NCBI GenBank assembly: GCA_934432885.1
Contig: CAKRYY010000004.1
Span: 1 to 64,000 of the forward strand
Length of the DNA: 64,000 bases
Direction of reading: 5' to 3'
Source of the DNA: an uncultured Lachnospiraceae bacterium
Lineage (GTDB): Bacteria; Bacillota; Clostridia; Lachnospirales; Lachnospiraceae
Below are positions 17,844-27,211 of this stretch, piece after piece. The notes under the pieces were generated by a model. It had not been told where the DNA came from and did not search any database. It saw only the letters and a program-made list of their open reading frames with translations. The position numbers and the translations under genes were made by a program. The first letter of the stretch is position 1. Each line of letters begins with the position of its first letter.

Positions 17844-19568
17844 TTGGCTGCACAAAGAAAAAGTGCTCAGCTTGACCGTAAAAAGCTTTTTTCCGACCCG
17901 GTCATGATGGGGATGATTGGTGTTTTACTCGTATTTCTTGTTTTGTTTATTGTGTATCCGCTGTTTGTACTGTTGATAGACAGTGTGTATACTGAGGGAG
18001 CATTTACGCTGGATGTGTTTAAGCGTGTGCTTGATATGCAGCGTTTCCGTACTGCTTTTACGAATACGCTGGAGCTCGGCGTTCTGACGGGCGTGTTATC
18101 TACGGTAATTGGTATGCTTTTTGCATACGTGGATGTTTATGTAAAGCTTAAATATCGTTTTTTGGAAAAATTATTTAATATCGTTTCCCTGCTTCCGGTT
18201 GTTTCTCCGCCATTCGTATTGTCCTTATCGACAATTATGCTGTTTGGACGAAGCGGAATCATCAGCCGGGGTGTGTTTCAGATTTATGACTCCAATGTAT
18301 ATGGCTTAAAGGGTATCGTAGTCGTTCAGACACTGACCTTTTTCCCGGTATGTTATCTGATGCTGAAGGGCTTATTAAAGAATATTGACCCTTCCATCGA
18401 AGAAGCTGCAAGAGATATTGGAGCGTCACGTTGGAAAGTATTTACCACAGTAACGCTGCCGCTGATGCTTCCAGGACTTGGAAATGCGTTCCTGGTAACG
18501 TTTATCGAATCGGTTGCGGATTTTGCAAATCCTATGCTGATTGGTGGTGATTTTGATACATTGGCAACTACCATTTACTTACAGGTAACCGGCTCCTATG
18601 ACTCCACAGGCGCGGCGGCAATGTCCGTAATCCTTTTATCACTTACGCTGGTTCTGTTCTTTATCCAGAAATATTATCTGGAAAGAAAGACAGCAGCGAC
18701 ACTGACAGGAAAAGCGTCAAGGGCGCGTATGCCGATTACTGACAGAAGCGTAATCATTCCGCTTACAACCTTCTGTGCACTGGTTGCAGTGTTTGTTGTA
18801 ATTATGTACATCATGATTCCCTTCGGGGCACTTTTCAAGCTGTGGGGACGCGATTATTCCCTGTCGCTGAAATGGTTTGAGTATCTGTTTAAATACAGTG
18901 GATTTAAGGCATTTAAGGACTCCTTCCTGTTATCTGTCATAGCGGCGCCGATTACAGCGCTGATGTCAATGGTGATTGCATATCTGGTGGTAAAAAAGAA
19001 ATTTAAGGCAAAGGGCTTTATCGAATTTACCTCCATGCTTGCAATGGCAGTTCCCGGAACAGTTCTTGGTATCGGCTTTATCCGCGGCTATGCAAACGGA
19101 ATTTTTCGAACAGGCGCACTCAAGGGAATTTACGGCTCGGCTGCAATCCTGATTATCGTATTTATCGTACGAAGCCTTCCGGTAGGAACCAGAAGCGGTA
19201 TTTCCGCTCTGCGACAGATTGATAAATCCATTGAGGAATCTGCATACGACCTCGGAGCGGGCAGCGGTAAGGTATTTATGACGGTAACGCTTCCATTGAT
19301 TAAGGACTCCTTCTTCAGTGGACTGGTAACCTCCTTCGTAAGAAGCATTACCGCAATCAGCGCGATTATCCTGCTGGTAACGCCACAATTTTTGCTGATT
19401 ACATGCCAGATTAACGAGTTTGCTGAAAAGGGCTATTACGGTGTGGCATGTGCTTATGCAACGATTCTGATTGCAATCGTATATGCGGCAGTATTGATTA
19501 TGAATCTGTTTATCAAGTATTTTGGAACCAGCAAAAAGGTAAGGGAGGCTCAAAAAGATGCTGAATGA
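17844..19568 (+). CDS. ABC importer permease, two fused permease halves
   Basis: 574 residues with about 12 membrane helices and two BPD_transp_1 domains. Each has the EAA cytoplasmic loop that contacts the ATPase: SIEEAARDIGASRWKVFTTV in the first half and SIEESAYDLGAGSGKVFMTV in the second. This duplicated layout is that of FbpB/AfuB permeases. The start is TTG 17844, with GGGGGTTT upstream; the N-terminus MAAQRKSAQLDRKKLF is basic and cytoplasmic. The stop overlaps the ATPase start by 11 bases, so translation is coupled. Confidence 0.9.
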   Translation: MAAQRKSAQLDRKKLFSDPVMMGMIGVLLVFLVLFIVYPLFVLLIDSVYTEGAFTLDVFKRVLDMQRFRTAFTNTLELGVLTGVLSTVIGMLFAYVDVYVKLKYRFLEKLFNIVSLLPVVSPPFVLSLSTIMLFGRSGIISRGVFQIYDSNVYGLKGIVVVQTLTFFPVCYLMLKGLLKNIDPSIEEAARDIGASRWKVFTTVTLPLMLPGLGNAFLVTFIESVADFANPMLIGGDFDTLATTIYLQVTGSYDSTGAAAMSVILLSLTLVLFFIQKYYLERKTAATLTGKASRARMPITDRSVIIPLTTFCALVAVFVVIMYIMIPFGALFKLWGRDYSLSLKWFEYLFKYSGFKAFKDSFLLSVIAAPITALMSMVIAYLVVKKKFKAKGFIEFTSMLAMAVPGTVLGIGFIRGYANGIFRTGALKGIYGSAAILIIVFIVRSLPVGTRSGISALRQIDKSIEESAYDLGAGSGKVFMTVTLPLIKDSFFSGLVTSFVRSITAISAIILLVTPQFLLITCQINEFAEKGYYGVACAYATILIAIVYAAVLIMNLFIKYFGTSKKVREAQKDAE

Positions 19569-20619
19569 GAAAAAAGGAATCCGTCTTGAAAATATATCAA
19601 AAATTTATAAGGACCCGAAAACGGGAAAAGATTTTTACGCAGTCAATAATATTTCACTAAATATTGAGCCGGGAAGCTTTGTCACGCTGTTAGGACCCTC
19701 CGGCTGTGGAAAGACGACAACCCTGCGTATGATTGCCGGCTTTGAAAGCCCAGATGAGGGAGAAATTTATCTTGGCGATGAGGCAATTAACGAGCTGACG
19801 CCAAACAAGCGCGATACCGCAATGGTGTTCCAGAGCTATGCGCTGTTCCCGCATTACAATGTATTTGATAATGTTGCATACGGCTTAAAGCTGCGCAAGA
19901 TGCCTAAGGAAGAGATACATAGCAAGGTTATGGAAATGCTTGACCTGGTAGAGCTGACCGGTATGGAAAACCGTCTGACAAACCAGCTCTCCGGTGGACA
20001 GCAGCAGAGAGTTGCGCTTGCCAGGGCACTTGTTGTAGAACCGAGTGTTCTTCTTTTTGATGAGCCGCTGTCCAATCTGGATGCAAAGCTGCGTGTATCC
20101 ATGAGAACAGAAATCCGCAGAATCCAGCAGAAGGTCGGCATTACGGCAGTTTATGTTACCCATGACCAGTCTGAGGCAATGAGCCTTTCAGACCAGATTA
20201 TCATTATGAACGGCGGCATTGTAGAGCAGATGGGCACGCCGCAGGAGACCTATTATCATCCGAAGAGTGCGTTTGTAGCGGATTTCATCGGCGAGGCAAA
20301 CTTCCTGGATGGAACAGTAACGGCGCAGGATAAGGTTAGAATTGCAGGCGCTGAAATCAATGGCAAGACTGGCGATTTGGAGGTTGGAAGTACCTGCAGG
20401 ATGGTACTCCGTCCAGAGGGCGGTACGCTTGGCGATATGGGCATCATTCCCTGTGAGGTTATCTATTCCTGCTTTATGGGCTCTTATCACAATTATCATG
20501 TTAAGGTAGGAGACGTGATCGTAAAGCTCGAAGAGTACAATCCGAAGAATAAAAAAGTATATCAGGTAGGCGATAAGGCCTTTATCAATTTTGATGAGGA
20601 GAATATCTACATCCTGTAA
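19558..20619 (+). CDS. ABC importer ATPase (FbpC/PotA-like)
   Basis: 353 residues. The nucleotide-binding domain has Walker A (GPSGCGKTT), Q-loop (MVFQSYALFPHYNVFDNVAYG), signature LSGGQQQR, Walker B (VLLFDEPLSNLDAKL) and switch His (VTHDQ). Residues about 245-353 are a C-terminal TOBE-type regulatory domain. It energises the permease at 17844. The MgtC gene follows 20 bases later with its own ribosome site, so it may share the transcript. Confidence 0.93.
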   Translation: MLNEKKGIRLENISKIYKDPKTGKDFYAVNNISLNIEPGSFVTLLGPSGCGKTTTLRMIAGFESPDEGEIYLGDEAINELTPNKRDTAMVFQSYALFPHYNVFDNVAYGLKLRKMPKEEIHSKVMEMLDLVELTGMENRLTNQLSGGQQQRVALARALVVEPSVLLFDEPLSNLDAKLRVSMRTEIRRIQQKVGITAVYVTHDQSEAMSLSDQIIIMNGGIVEQMGTPQETYYHPKSAFVADFIGEANFLDGTVTAQDKVRIAGAEINGKTGDLEVGSTCRMVLRPEGGTLGDMGIIPCEVIYSCFMGSYHNYHVKVGDVIVKLEEYNPKNKKVYQVGDKAFINFDEENIYIL

Positions 20620-20639
20620 CACGCAAGGAGGCTTTTTAC

Positions 20640-21329
20640 TTGGAATTTATACAGTATGTTGAAGAATGGAATAATGTATCCATTGCGCTTCGTCTGATCC
20701 TTGCGACATTTTTTGGCGGAATGATTGGACTGGAGCGCAGCGCCCAGAAGCATAATACCGGTACAAGAACATTTGCACTTGTCTGTCTGGGCGGCGCGCT
20801 TGCTGTAATGGTAAATCTGTATCTGGGCAAGTTCAGCGGGTGCACTGCGGATGTTGGACGTATTCCCGCGCAGGTAGTCAGCGGCATCGGTTTCCTGGGG
20901 GCTGGCTCCATACTGGTAACCGGCAGAAACCAGATTAAAGGACTGACAACTGCGGCGAGCGTATGGGTTACTGCAATTATGGGAATGGCGCTTGGTGCAG
21001 GTTTTATCTGGGCATCCTGCCTCTGCTTTGTGCTGATTTTTATTTCCAACAAGCTTCTGCAGAAGGTAAGCCACCATGTAGAGGAATACAACAGGCTGAT
21101 GTCCCTTTACTTTGAGGTTGAAAAGACAAAGGGAATCCAGAAGCTGCGCAGAGATTTGACAGAAAAGGGCTATAAGATTACTTCCATGAATAAGACAAAA
21201 CAAAAACCGCTCAATGTTACCGATGTGGTTGTTCTGGTAGAGCTGGATTTGTTAAGAAAACAGAGTCACAGAGAGATTCTGGATTATCTTAGCGGACTGG
21301 ATTATGTCGATTATCTGGAAGAAGTATAA
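20640..21329 (+). CDS. MgtC/SapB-family membrane protein
   Basis: 229 residues from TTG 20640, with AAGGAGG 7-13 bases upstream. The N-terminal MgtC domain has four to five membrane helices with the typical RLILATFFGGMIGLERS, then GTRTFALVCLGGALAVM and a GIGFLGAGSILV segment. Residues about 140-229 form a cytoplasmic ACT-like tail (EVEKTKGIQKLRRDL). MgtC proteins limit F1Fo ATPase in Salmonella and are linked to Mg2+ and phosphate stress. Its place behind a phosphate-ester/iron type importer fits a role in ion or phosphate balance, but that is inference. Confidence 0.88.
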   Translation: MEFIQYVEEWNNVSIALRLILATFFGGMIGLERSAQKHNTGTRTFALVCLGGALAVMVNLYLGKFSGCTADVGRIPAQVVSGIGFLGAGSILVTGRNQIKGLTTAASVWVTAIMGMALGAGFIWASCLCFVLIFISNKLLQKVSHHVEEYNRLMSLYFEVEKTKGIQKLRRDLTEKGYKITSMNKTKQKPLNVTDVVVLVELDLLRKQSHREILDYLSGLDYVDYLEEV

Positions 21330-21348
21330 AAAGAGTTAAGAAAAGAAA

Positions 21349-21398
21349 GCAGCTGCCTGCCTTGCAGAAAATATCTGTAAGGTATGCAGCTGTTTTTT
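21349..21398 (+). terminator. Rho-independent terminator after mgtC-like gene
   Basis: A long imperfect stem, GCAGCTG (21349-21355) with CAGCTG (21387-21392) and an inner CTTGCAG/CTGTAAG pairing, is followed by TTTTTT. It closes the importer operon. Confidence 0.85.
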
Positions 21399-21425
21399 CA
21401 TCCGAATACCTTATGGAGATGAAAG

Positions 21426-21454
21426 TTGCCAATTTTTTGCCGATAGCGTATAAT
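21426..21454 (+). promoter_or_regulatory. Sigma-A promoter of the four-gene unknown locus
   Basis: TTGCCA (21426-21431), 17-base spacer, TATAAT (21449-21454). It lies 60 bases upstream of the 21515 gene and just after a terminator, so it is likely the start of this operon. Confidence 0.75.
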
Positions 21455-21514
21455 TAAATTGTTATTTTTCGAGAAACAGGCGGCAGATTAAAACGGGGCG
21501 ATGGTGGTTACTGC

Positions 21515-24500
21515 ATGGAAAAACGCGAAAAAATGATAAAAGCTTTGAAAGAGAGAAAAGGATTTCAAAAAGGCTCTCTTTCTTTTTCCTGTCCAAAGGT
21601 AGAGTTCTCTCTTAAGGTTGGTGAGACAAAGCAGGGCAGCTTTACCGTAAAAGGAAAGGAAGGGATGCCACTGTCTGGCTGGGCGGTTACGGGAGACATC
21701 CACATGCGCTGTCTGACGGAAGCGTTTGATCAGGAGCATCCGGAAATCGTATACTCCTTTGACAGTACGGGGCTTGATGAAGGAGAATGTATCCGGGGTG
21801 AGTTTAAGCTGCTTTCTAATCAGGGGGAATATCTGCTTCCTTTTATGGTTACCATTATGCCGCGCGTTCTGGAAACCTCTCTTGGACAGATGAAAAATCT
21901 GTTTCATTTTGCAAATCTGGCAAAAACAAACTGGCAGGAAGCAGTAAAGGTATTTTACATGCCAGAGTTTTCACGCCTATTATCAGGCAATGACAGACAA
22001 TATTTAAATGGTTATCGTGCGCTGAAGGAGGGAAAACCGTCCCAGCAGCGCGTAGAGGAATTCCTTGTCTGGATTCGGAAAAAACAGCGCGTGGAATACC
22101 TTGCCGACAGAGAGAGCATTTCAGTGATGCCGTCGGAGGATATTACACGGGAGACGATTACCCTGACAAGGAATGGCTGGGGCTATACAAGACTTAACGT
22201 AGAAACGGACGGAGCCTTCCTGGAGGCGGAAAAAGCAGTCCTGACAGAGGATGATTTTCTCGGAAACCGTTGTACCTGCGGCGTACTGATTCATCATGAT
22301 GCACTGCATGCCGGTTATAATTATGGAAAAATCCGGTTTTATAATGAATATATTTCATTTGAAATTCCAGTGTGTGCGGGACATCCCGATGCGCTGATTG
22401 GGAGACAGAAAAGAAACCGCAAGCAGCGGATGGCGGCTTTTTATCAGTATTATCTGGAATATGGTCTGGGGCATATTTCAAAGCAGGAATGGATGGCGCA
22501 GGCGGAGTGTGTTCTGGAGGGTCCTGCATTTAAGGGAAGACGGGAACCCTTACAGGAACTCTTTGCAGCGCATATTCTGCTGACTGGTGAGCGTTACAAC
22601 GAAGCAAGATGGAAGCTGGAGCAGGCGGAAAAAATGATTCTGCATGACACGCCGCCAGTGGTCAGGTGTTATTATCTGTATCTGACGACGCTGTTTCATA
22701 CAGACCCTGTATACATAAATTCTGCAACAGATGAAATCCGCAGGGAATACCGTGCGGATCAGGCAAACTGGCAGATTGCATGGCTGCTCATGTATCTGGA
22801 TGAAGAGTGCGGCAGAAGCCTTTCCCGAAAATGGCTCTTTTTAGAGCAGCAGTTTGAACGTGGCTGTCATAGTCCGGTTTGGTATCTGGAGGCAGCGCTT
22901 TTAGTAAGAAAGAATCCTGCATTTTTGATGAAACTGACACCCTTTGTGCAGCAGGTTTTGAATTTTATGGCGAAGCATGATTTCCTGACGGCGGAGTGTA
23001 TCGGACAGATTCATTATCTTGCAGGCAGGCTGAAAAAGTATGATGGGCGTATGTACGACATTCTTAAGGTCTGCTATGAAAAAGGAAAGGATGATGCTTC
23101 CTTACAGGCAATCTGTTCTTTGCTGATAAAAAGCGGGAAGACCGGAGATGAGTATGTCGGCTGGTATCGGGAAGGCGTCCACAGGGGAATCTGGCTGACA
23201 AGGTTGTATGAATATTATGTATTGTCGCTTGATTTGTCAAAAGAGGAGGAAGAGATTCCGGCGGCAGCACTTCGCTATTTCTCCTATAAGAGCGAGCTGC
23301 CGTATGAGAGGATGGCATATCTGTATGCGTATCTGGTGCGGCATAAGGAAAGCTATGGAGAGCTTTATGCTGCCTGTCTGCCTGCGATTGAAGGTTTTTT
23401 GGCAAAACAGCTTGAGAAGGGCAGGATGAATCGAAGCATTGCCTGCCTTTTACGTGAATTGCAGCAGACCGGTCTGCTTAGCGAAAGCATGCTGCTTGGC
23501 TATGCGGACAGGTTTTTCATTCAGGAGGTCCGCATTTTCACACCGGAAATTACCAGAGTAATCGCCGTACATGGAAAGCTGTGCACAGAGGCGAGCTATA
23601 CGGTAAATAACGGCGCTGTGTATCTGCCTGTTTATGATGAGGATTTTGCACTGGTTTTTGAAGACAATGCAGGAAACCGCTATGTATATGATATTTCCTA
23701 CGAGAGAAGAGAGCTTTTTTATGCAGAGGAGCTCCTTGCGGAGATGCTTCCGATTCAGAGCGGCGCGCCGTCTGACAATGCAGGAATGTTATTATACCAG
23801 TGCATGCACGGCAGACCCTATATTGTTCTTGGAAAAAACAATATAAGATATGCGATACGTCTCTGGGAAAATAAGGATGTCAGAAATGATTACCGGGAAG
23901 AACTTGGGGCAAAGCTGCTTCGCTATTATCAGGAACAGGATATGGCGGAGGAGATGGATGAGCTCCTTGTGCAGCTCAGACCGGATTATATGAATGGAAG
24001 AGAGCGGGAGGAAGCACTTACCTGTCTGATTCTGCGGGGCATGTATGAAACTGCGTTTTCATGGCTGGACCGCTATGGAGCGGAGAGAGTGCCGCCTAAG
24101 CTTTTGATAAGGCTTTGCAGCAGGCTTTTGCAAAGTGATATTCCACCGTCTCAGAGTATGACGACCCTGATGTATCTGGCGTTTCGAAAAGGAAAATATG
24201 AGGAAGGAATTCTGTGTTATCTTGGTACATACTTTATCGGCACTGTAAAGGAAATGCTGGGAATCTGGCATGCCTGCAGGAGATTTGATGCAGAAAGTGC
24301 AGGCTTGACGGAAAGGATTCTCTTACAGATGCTTTTTACTAGGGAGTTTTCCGGGGAAGAGATAACGCTTTTGCAGACGTATCTGGAGGAAGGGGCAGAC
24401 GAAGCGCTGCTTTGCCCTTATCTGGCGCACCTTTCTTACGAATATTTTGTACGGAATGTAGAGCAGCCGCCTTTTGTATGGAAGGAACTGATTCGCATTG

Positions 24501-25078
24501 CGGCAAATGGAGAGGAACTGGATGAAATCTGTAAGCTTGCACTTTTAAGCCATTTTGTACAAAAGGGCAGAATGCAGGAGGAAGAAAGAAAGCTGGCAAG
24601 ACGTTTTCTGGAGGAACTGGTATTAAGACGCGGCATCGTTTTTTCTTTCTTCCGCAATTTTGCACAGTTCATGCCGGTGCTTGACTGCTATCAGGATGAA
24701 ACCTTTCTGGAATACCGCACAAGCTCGAAAAATCCGCTGACGCTCCACTTTATGCGAAAGACGGAAGAAGGCGGTGAATATCGGACCGAGCTGCTAAAAA
24801 GCTGTTATGCGGGAATCTACGTCAGAAGATTTTTATTATTCTTTGGAGAGACCCTGCAATATTATATTACGGAGAAAAAGGGGCAGAAAGAGATTCTTGT
24901 GCAGAGCGGAACCCTGCAGGGAGCGGCGCAGGAAAATGAGTCCTGTGAGGGACGGCTTCCCATGCTCGATGAGCTGATGAAAGCGGTATCTGGTCAGGAG
25001 CAGGAGCTTGCAGAGCGGATACTGGAAAAATATTGCAGAACGGAATTCATGGCAGAGGGACTTTTTTCTCTGCAATAG
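21515..25078 (+). CDS. Giant cytoplasmic helical-repeat protein (resembles DUF5717)
   Basis: 1187 residues, no signal peptide and no membrane segment. Residues about 20-118 are a beta-sandwich-like domain (VEFSLKVGETKQGSFTVKG; SNQGEYLLPFMVTI). A helical stretch follows, then a second beta domain at about 200-285 (VMPSEDITRETITLTRNGWG). From about 300 to the end it is nearly all helical with Trp/Tyr/Leu-rich pairs of helices (YNEARWKLEQAEKMI), typical of a TPR/alpha-solenoid scaffold, with one short beta insert near 680-735. I recall this protein in Lachnospiraceae under DUF5717, function unknown. It is the first gene of a four-gene unit behind its own promoter. The ribosome site before ATG 21515 is weak (GATGGTGG). 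Confidence 0.85.
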   Translation: MEKREKMIKALKERKGFQKGSLSFSCPKVEFSLKVGETKQGSFTVKGKEGMPLSGWAVTGDIHMRCLTEAFDQEHPEIVYSFDSTGLDEGECIRGEFKLLSNQGEYLLPFMVTIMPRVLETSLGQMKNLFHFANLAKTNWQEAVKVFYMPEFSRLLSGNDRQYLNGYRALKEGKPSQQRVEEFLVWIRKKQRVEYLADRESISVMPSEDITRETITLTRNGWGYTRLNVETDGAFLEAEKAVLTEDDFLGNRCTCGVLIHHDALHAGYNYGKIRFYNEYISFEIPVCAGHPDALIGRQKRNRKQRMAAFYQYYLEYGLGHISKQEWMAQAECVLEGPAFKGRREPLQELFAAHILLTGERYNEARWKLEQAEKMILHDTPPVVRCYYLYLTTLFHTDPVYINSATDEIRREYRADQANWQIAWLLMYLDEECGRSLSRKWLFLEQQFERGCHSPVWYLEAALLVRKNPAFLMKLTPFVQQVLNFMAKHDFLTAECIGQIHYLAGRLKKYDGRMYDILKVCYEKGKDDASLQAICSLLIKSGKTGDEYVGWYREGVHRGIWLTRLYEYYVLSLDLSKEEEEIPAAALRYFSYKSELPYERMAYLYAYLVRHKESYGELYAACLPAIEGFLAKQLEKGRMNRSIACLLRELQQTGLLSESMLLGYADRFFIQEVRIFTPEITRVIAVHGKLCTEASYTVNNGAVYLPVYDEDFALVFEDNAGNRYVYDISYERRELFYAEELLAEMLPIQSGAPSDNAGMLLYQCMHGRPYIVLGKNNIRYAIRLWENKDVRNDYREELGAKLLRYYQEQDMAEEMDELLVQLRPDYMNGREREEALTCLILRGMYETAFSWLDRYGAERVPPKLLIRLCSRLLQSDIPPSQSMTTLMYLAFRKGKYEEGILCYLGTYFIGTVKEMLGIWHACRRFDAESAGLTERILLQMLFTREFSGEEITLLQTYLEEGADEALLCPYLAHLSYEYFVRNVEQPPFVWKELIRIAANGEELDEICKLALLSHFVQKGRMQEEERKLARRFLEELVLRRGIVFSFFRNFAQFMPVLDCYQDETFLEYRTSSKNPLTLHFMRKTEEGGEYRTELLKSCYAGIYVRRFLLFFGETLQYYITEKKGQKEILVQSGTLQGAAQENESCEGRLPMLDELMKAVSGQEQELAERILEKYCRTEFMAEGLFSLQ

Positions 25079-25105
25079 GGCAATGATGCAAAAGGAACGG
25101 GTAGA

Positions 25106-26362
25106 ATGATTTTGGAAAAAGGAATCCATATCGGTAAAAAGCAAAAGGTGATTATCGGGTATGATCTTGGCGATGAAACGTCCCAGATCAGCTTCTGCTA
25201 TTTTGATGCGGGAGAGCCGGAAACGCTTTCACTGGTGACCGGAGTAGAGCAATATAACTTTCCGACGGTTCTTGGAAAACGGTTTGAGGTAAATCAATGG
25301 AACTGGGGAAAGGAAGCCCTGCGTCTGTGCGAGGATAAAAAGGGTGTGCTGGTTAAAAACCTGCTTTCTCTGGCAAAGGAGGGGGAGGAAATTGAGGTAG
25401 ACGGGAAATCCTTCCATCCTACAGCGCTGCTTGCGCTTTTCTTAAAGAGAAGCTTATCCCTGCTTGGAATGACGGCATTGCCGGAACAGATTGATGCGTT
25501 GATGATTACGGTGGAAAATCTGGACCAGCGGACAGCAGAGGTTTTAACGGAGGCTGTTTCCACCATGCAGATAAAGATTGGACATATCTGTCTGCAAAGT
25601 CATGTGGAGAGCTTTTATGACTATGTGGTACATCAGCCTGCTGAGCTTTGGCAGGGCGGGGTGCTGCTCTGTGATTATGCGGCAGATTGTATGAAAACCT
25701 GTATTTTGGGCTATAACCGGCATGCGAAGCCGATGGTAGCTTTTGCAGAGGAAAGGGCATATTCAGGAATCCAGAAAAATGATGAGGCATTTACACAGGT
25801 TCTGGATGAAAATTGCAGAGACAAGATAATTTCCAGCGTTTATCTGATTGGGACAGGCTTTGATGAGAACTGGTATGGAGACTCCCTGCGGTATCTGTGC
25901 AGGGGAAGACGTGTATTTACAGGAAATAACCTTTACAGCAAGGGCGCCTGCTATGGGATGCGTGAACGGCTTATGCCATCGGCAAAGGCAGCCTATATAT
26001 TTCTTGGCAAGGATAAGCTGAAGTCAAATATTGGCATGGAAGTGCTGCGAAAAGGGCAGGCATCCTATTTTGCGCTTCTGGATGCCGGGACAAACTGGTT
26101 TGATGCAAAGAAGCAGCTTGAATTTATTTTGGATGAGGGCAATTCCTTTACTCTGCAGGTAACGTCGCTTACCGGAGGCGAAAGGAAGGAAATGGAAATT
26201 ATTCTGGACGGACTGCCAAGAAGAGGCAGCCATGCGTGCAGGATTGGTATGGGAATTTCCATGAAATCAGAGGAAGAAGCAGAAGTGGTGCTGGAGGATT
26301 TGGGATTTGGTGAGATTTATCCGGCAACGCACAGACTCTGGCGGGAAGAATTTCTGGTTTAG
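25106..26362 (+). CDS. Hsp70/actin-fold protein with altered nucleotide-site motifs (resembles DUF5716)
   Basis: 418 residues. Three blocks fit the actin/Hsp70 ATPase pattern: phosphate 1 at residues 16-30 (IIGYDLGDETSQISF, compare GIDLGTTNS), phosphate 2 near 183-200 (GGVLLCDYAADCMKTCIL, where the usual Gly-Gly-Gly turn is Ala-Ala-Asp), and the adenosine motif near 243-280 (VYLIGTGFDEN, ending YSKGACYGM). The phosphate-2 loop change suggests weak or no hydrolysis. The N-terminal fold is followed by about 110 residues of beta-rich sequence (SFTLQVTSLTGGERKEMEIIL), resembling the substrate-binding beta domain of Hsp70 in order and length. Soluble. Located 27 bases after the giant protein gene and 17 before the next. 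Confidence 0.82.
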   Translation: MILEKGIHIGKKQKVIIGYDLGDETSQISFCYFDAGEPETLSLVTGVEQYNFPTVLGKRFEVNQWNWGKEALRLCEDKKGVLVKNLLSLAKEGEEIEVDGKSFHPTALLALFLKRSLSLLGMTALPEQIDALMITVENLDQRTAEVLTEAVSTMQIKIGHICLQSHVESFYDYVVHQPAELWQGGVLLCDYAADCMKTCILGYNRHAKPMVAFAEERAYSGIQKNDEAFTQVLDENCRDKIISSVYLIGTGFDENWYGDSLRYLCRGRRVFTGNNLYSKGACYGMRERLMPSAKAAYIFLGKDKLKSNIGMEVLRKGQASYFALLDAGTNWFDAKKQLEFILDEGNSFTLQVTSLTGGERKEMEIILDGLPRRGSHACRIGMGISMKSEEEAEVVLEDLGFGEIYPATHRLWREEFLV

Positions 26363-26379
26363 AAAGAAAAGGGGCAGAT

Positions 26380-27207
26380 ATGGGAAATGTCATACTTTGC
26401 ATGGGAAGCTCTGCAAAGACACCGTATTTATTAAAGGCGCTGGGTATCCGTATTACGACGATAGAGGAGCTCTGCTATTGTATCCGGGAAAATACCTTTT
26501 TAATGGAAAGGGAACTGACTGCCGGCGAACTTATAAAATGGCTGCGGGAGGAATGTGAGCTTTCTGAGCTTGCGGATTCCCTGCAGACGCTTTCGAAGGC
26601 AAGGGCGAGTGCAGATGCTTTTGCAGGTCAGCTTCTGGAATATACAGGCTATTATCCACAGGCGGAAATAAAGCGCATTGTACAGTTTTTAAAGACGGGA
26701 GCCGGCCAGAGTGAGGCAGAACGGAAAAAGAGCGCAGCGGATTATCTGGTTGGGAATGGTAAGTACAAGTCGGCGCTGAAGCAGTATCTTGCGCTTTTTG
26801 AAGAGCTTCCTGAGGAAGAAACACAGCTTCGGGGGAAAGTAAGCCACAATATAGGCTGTGTTTATGCGAGACTGTTCCTGTTTGAAAAGGCGGCAGACTT
26901 CTTTAAGACGGCGTATGAGCTGACAAAGGAGCCAGAGAGTCTTTTGCAGTTCCTGGCAGCAAAACGCATGGAGCTGCCGGAAAAAGAGTATGTGGATTTT
27001 GTAGTGAAGCTGTCTGCAAAGGAGCAGCAGCTTTCAATGGAGCTGGAAAAACGGATAGAGAAGAGGATGGCGGCGTGGAAGGAGTCTGCACAGGCGAGAG
27101 AACTGTTTGCCATCTGTATGCAGCGAGGAGAACAGGAAGGGATATATCAGGATGCTCTGATGAGCATGACGGAGCGGATGAAGGAGACCTACCGCAATAT
27201 GGTGTAA
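26380..27207 (+). CDS. TPR-like helical protein of the same locus
   Basis: 275 residues with AAAGGGG upstream of ATG. Residues 1-60 are a small alpha/beta start (GNVILCMGSSAKTPYLLKALGI). The remainder is helical, with a TPR-like pair at about 125-190 (GNGKYKSALKQYLALFEELP; NIGCVYARLFLFEKAADFFKTAYELTK). No signal peptide or membrane helix. It is flanked on both sides by the other members with gaps of 17 and 4 bases, so it is translated from the same message. It is probably an adaptor that binds one of the partners. Family not known to me by name. Confidence 0.8.
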   Translation: MGNVILCMGSSAKTPYLLKALGIRITTIEELCYCIRENTFLMERELTAGELIKWLREECELSELADSLQTLSKARASADAFAGQLLEYTGYYPQAEIKRIVQFLKTGAGQSEAERKKSAADYLVGNGKYKSALKQYLALFEELPEEETQLRGKVSHNIGCVYARLFLFEKAADFFKTAYELTKEPESLLQFLAAKRMELPEKEYVDFVVKLSAKEQQLSMELEKRIEKRMAAWKESAQARELFAICMQRGEQEGIYQDALMSMTERMKETYRNMV

Positions 27208-27211
27208 GCGT

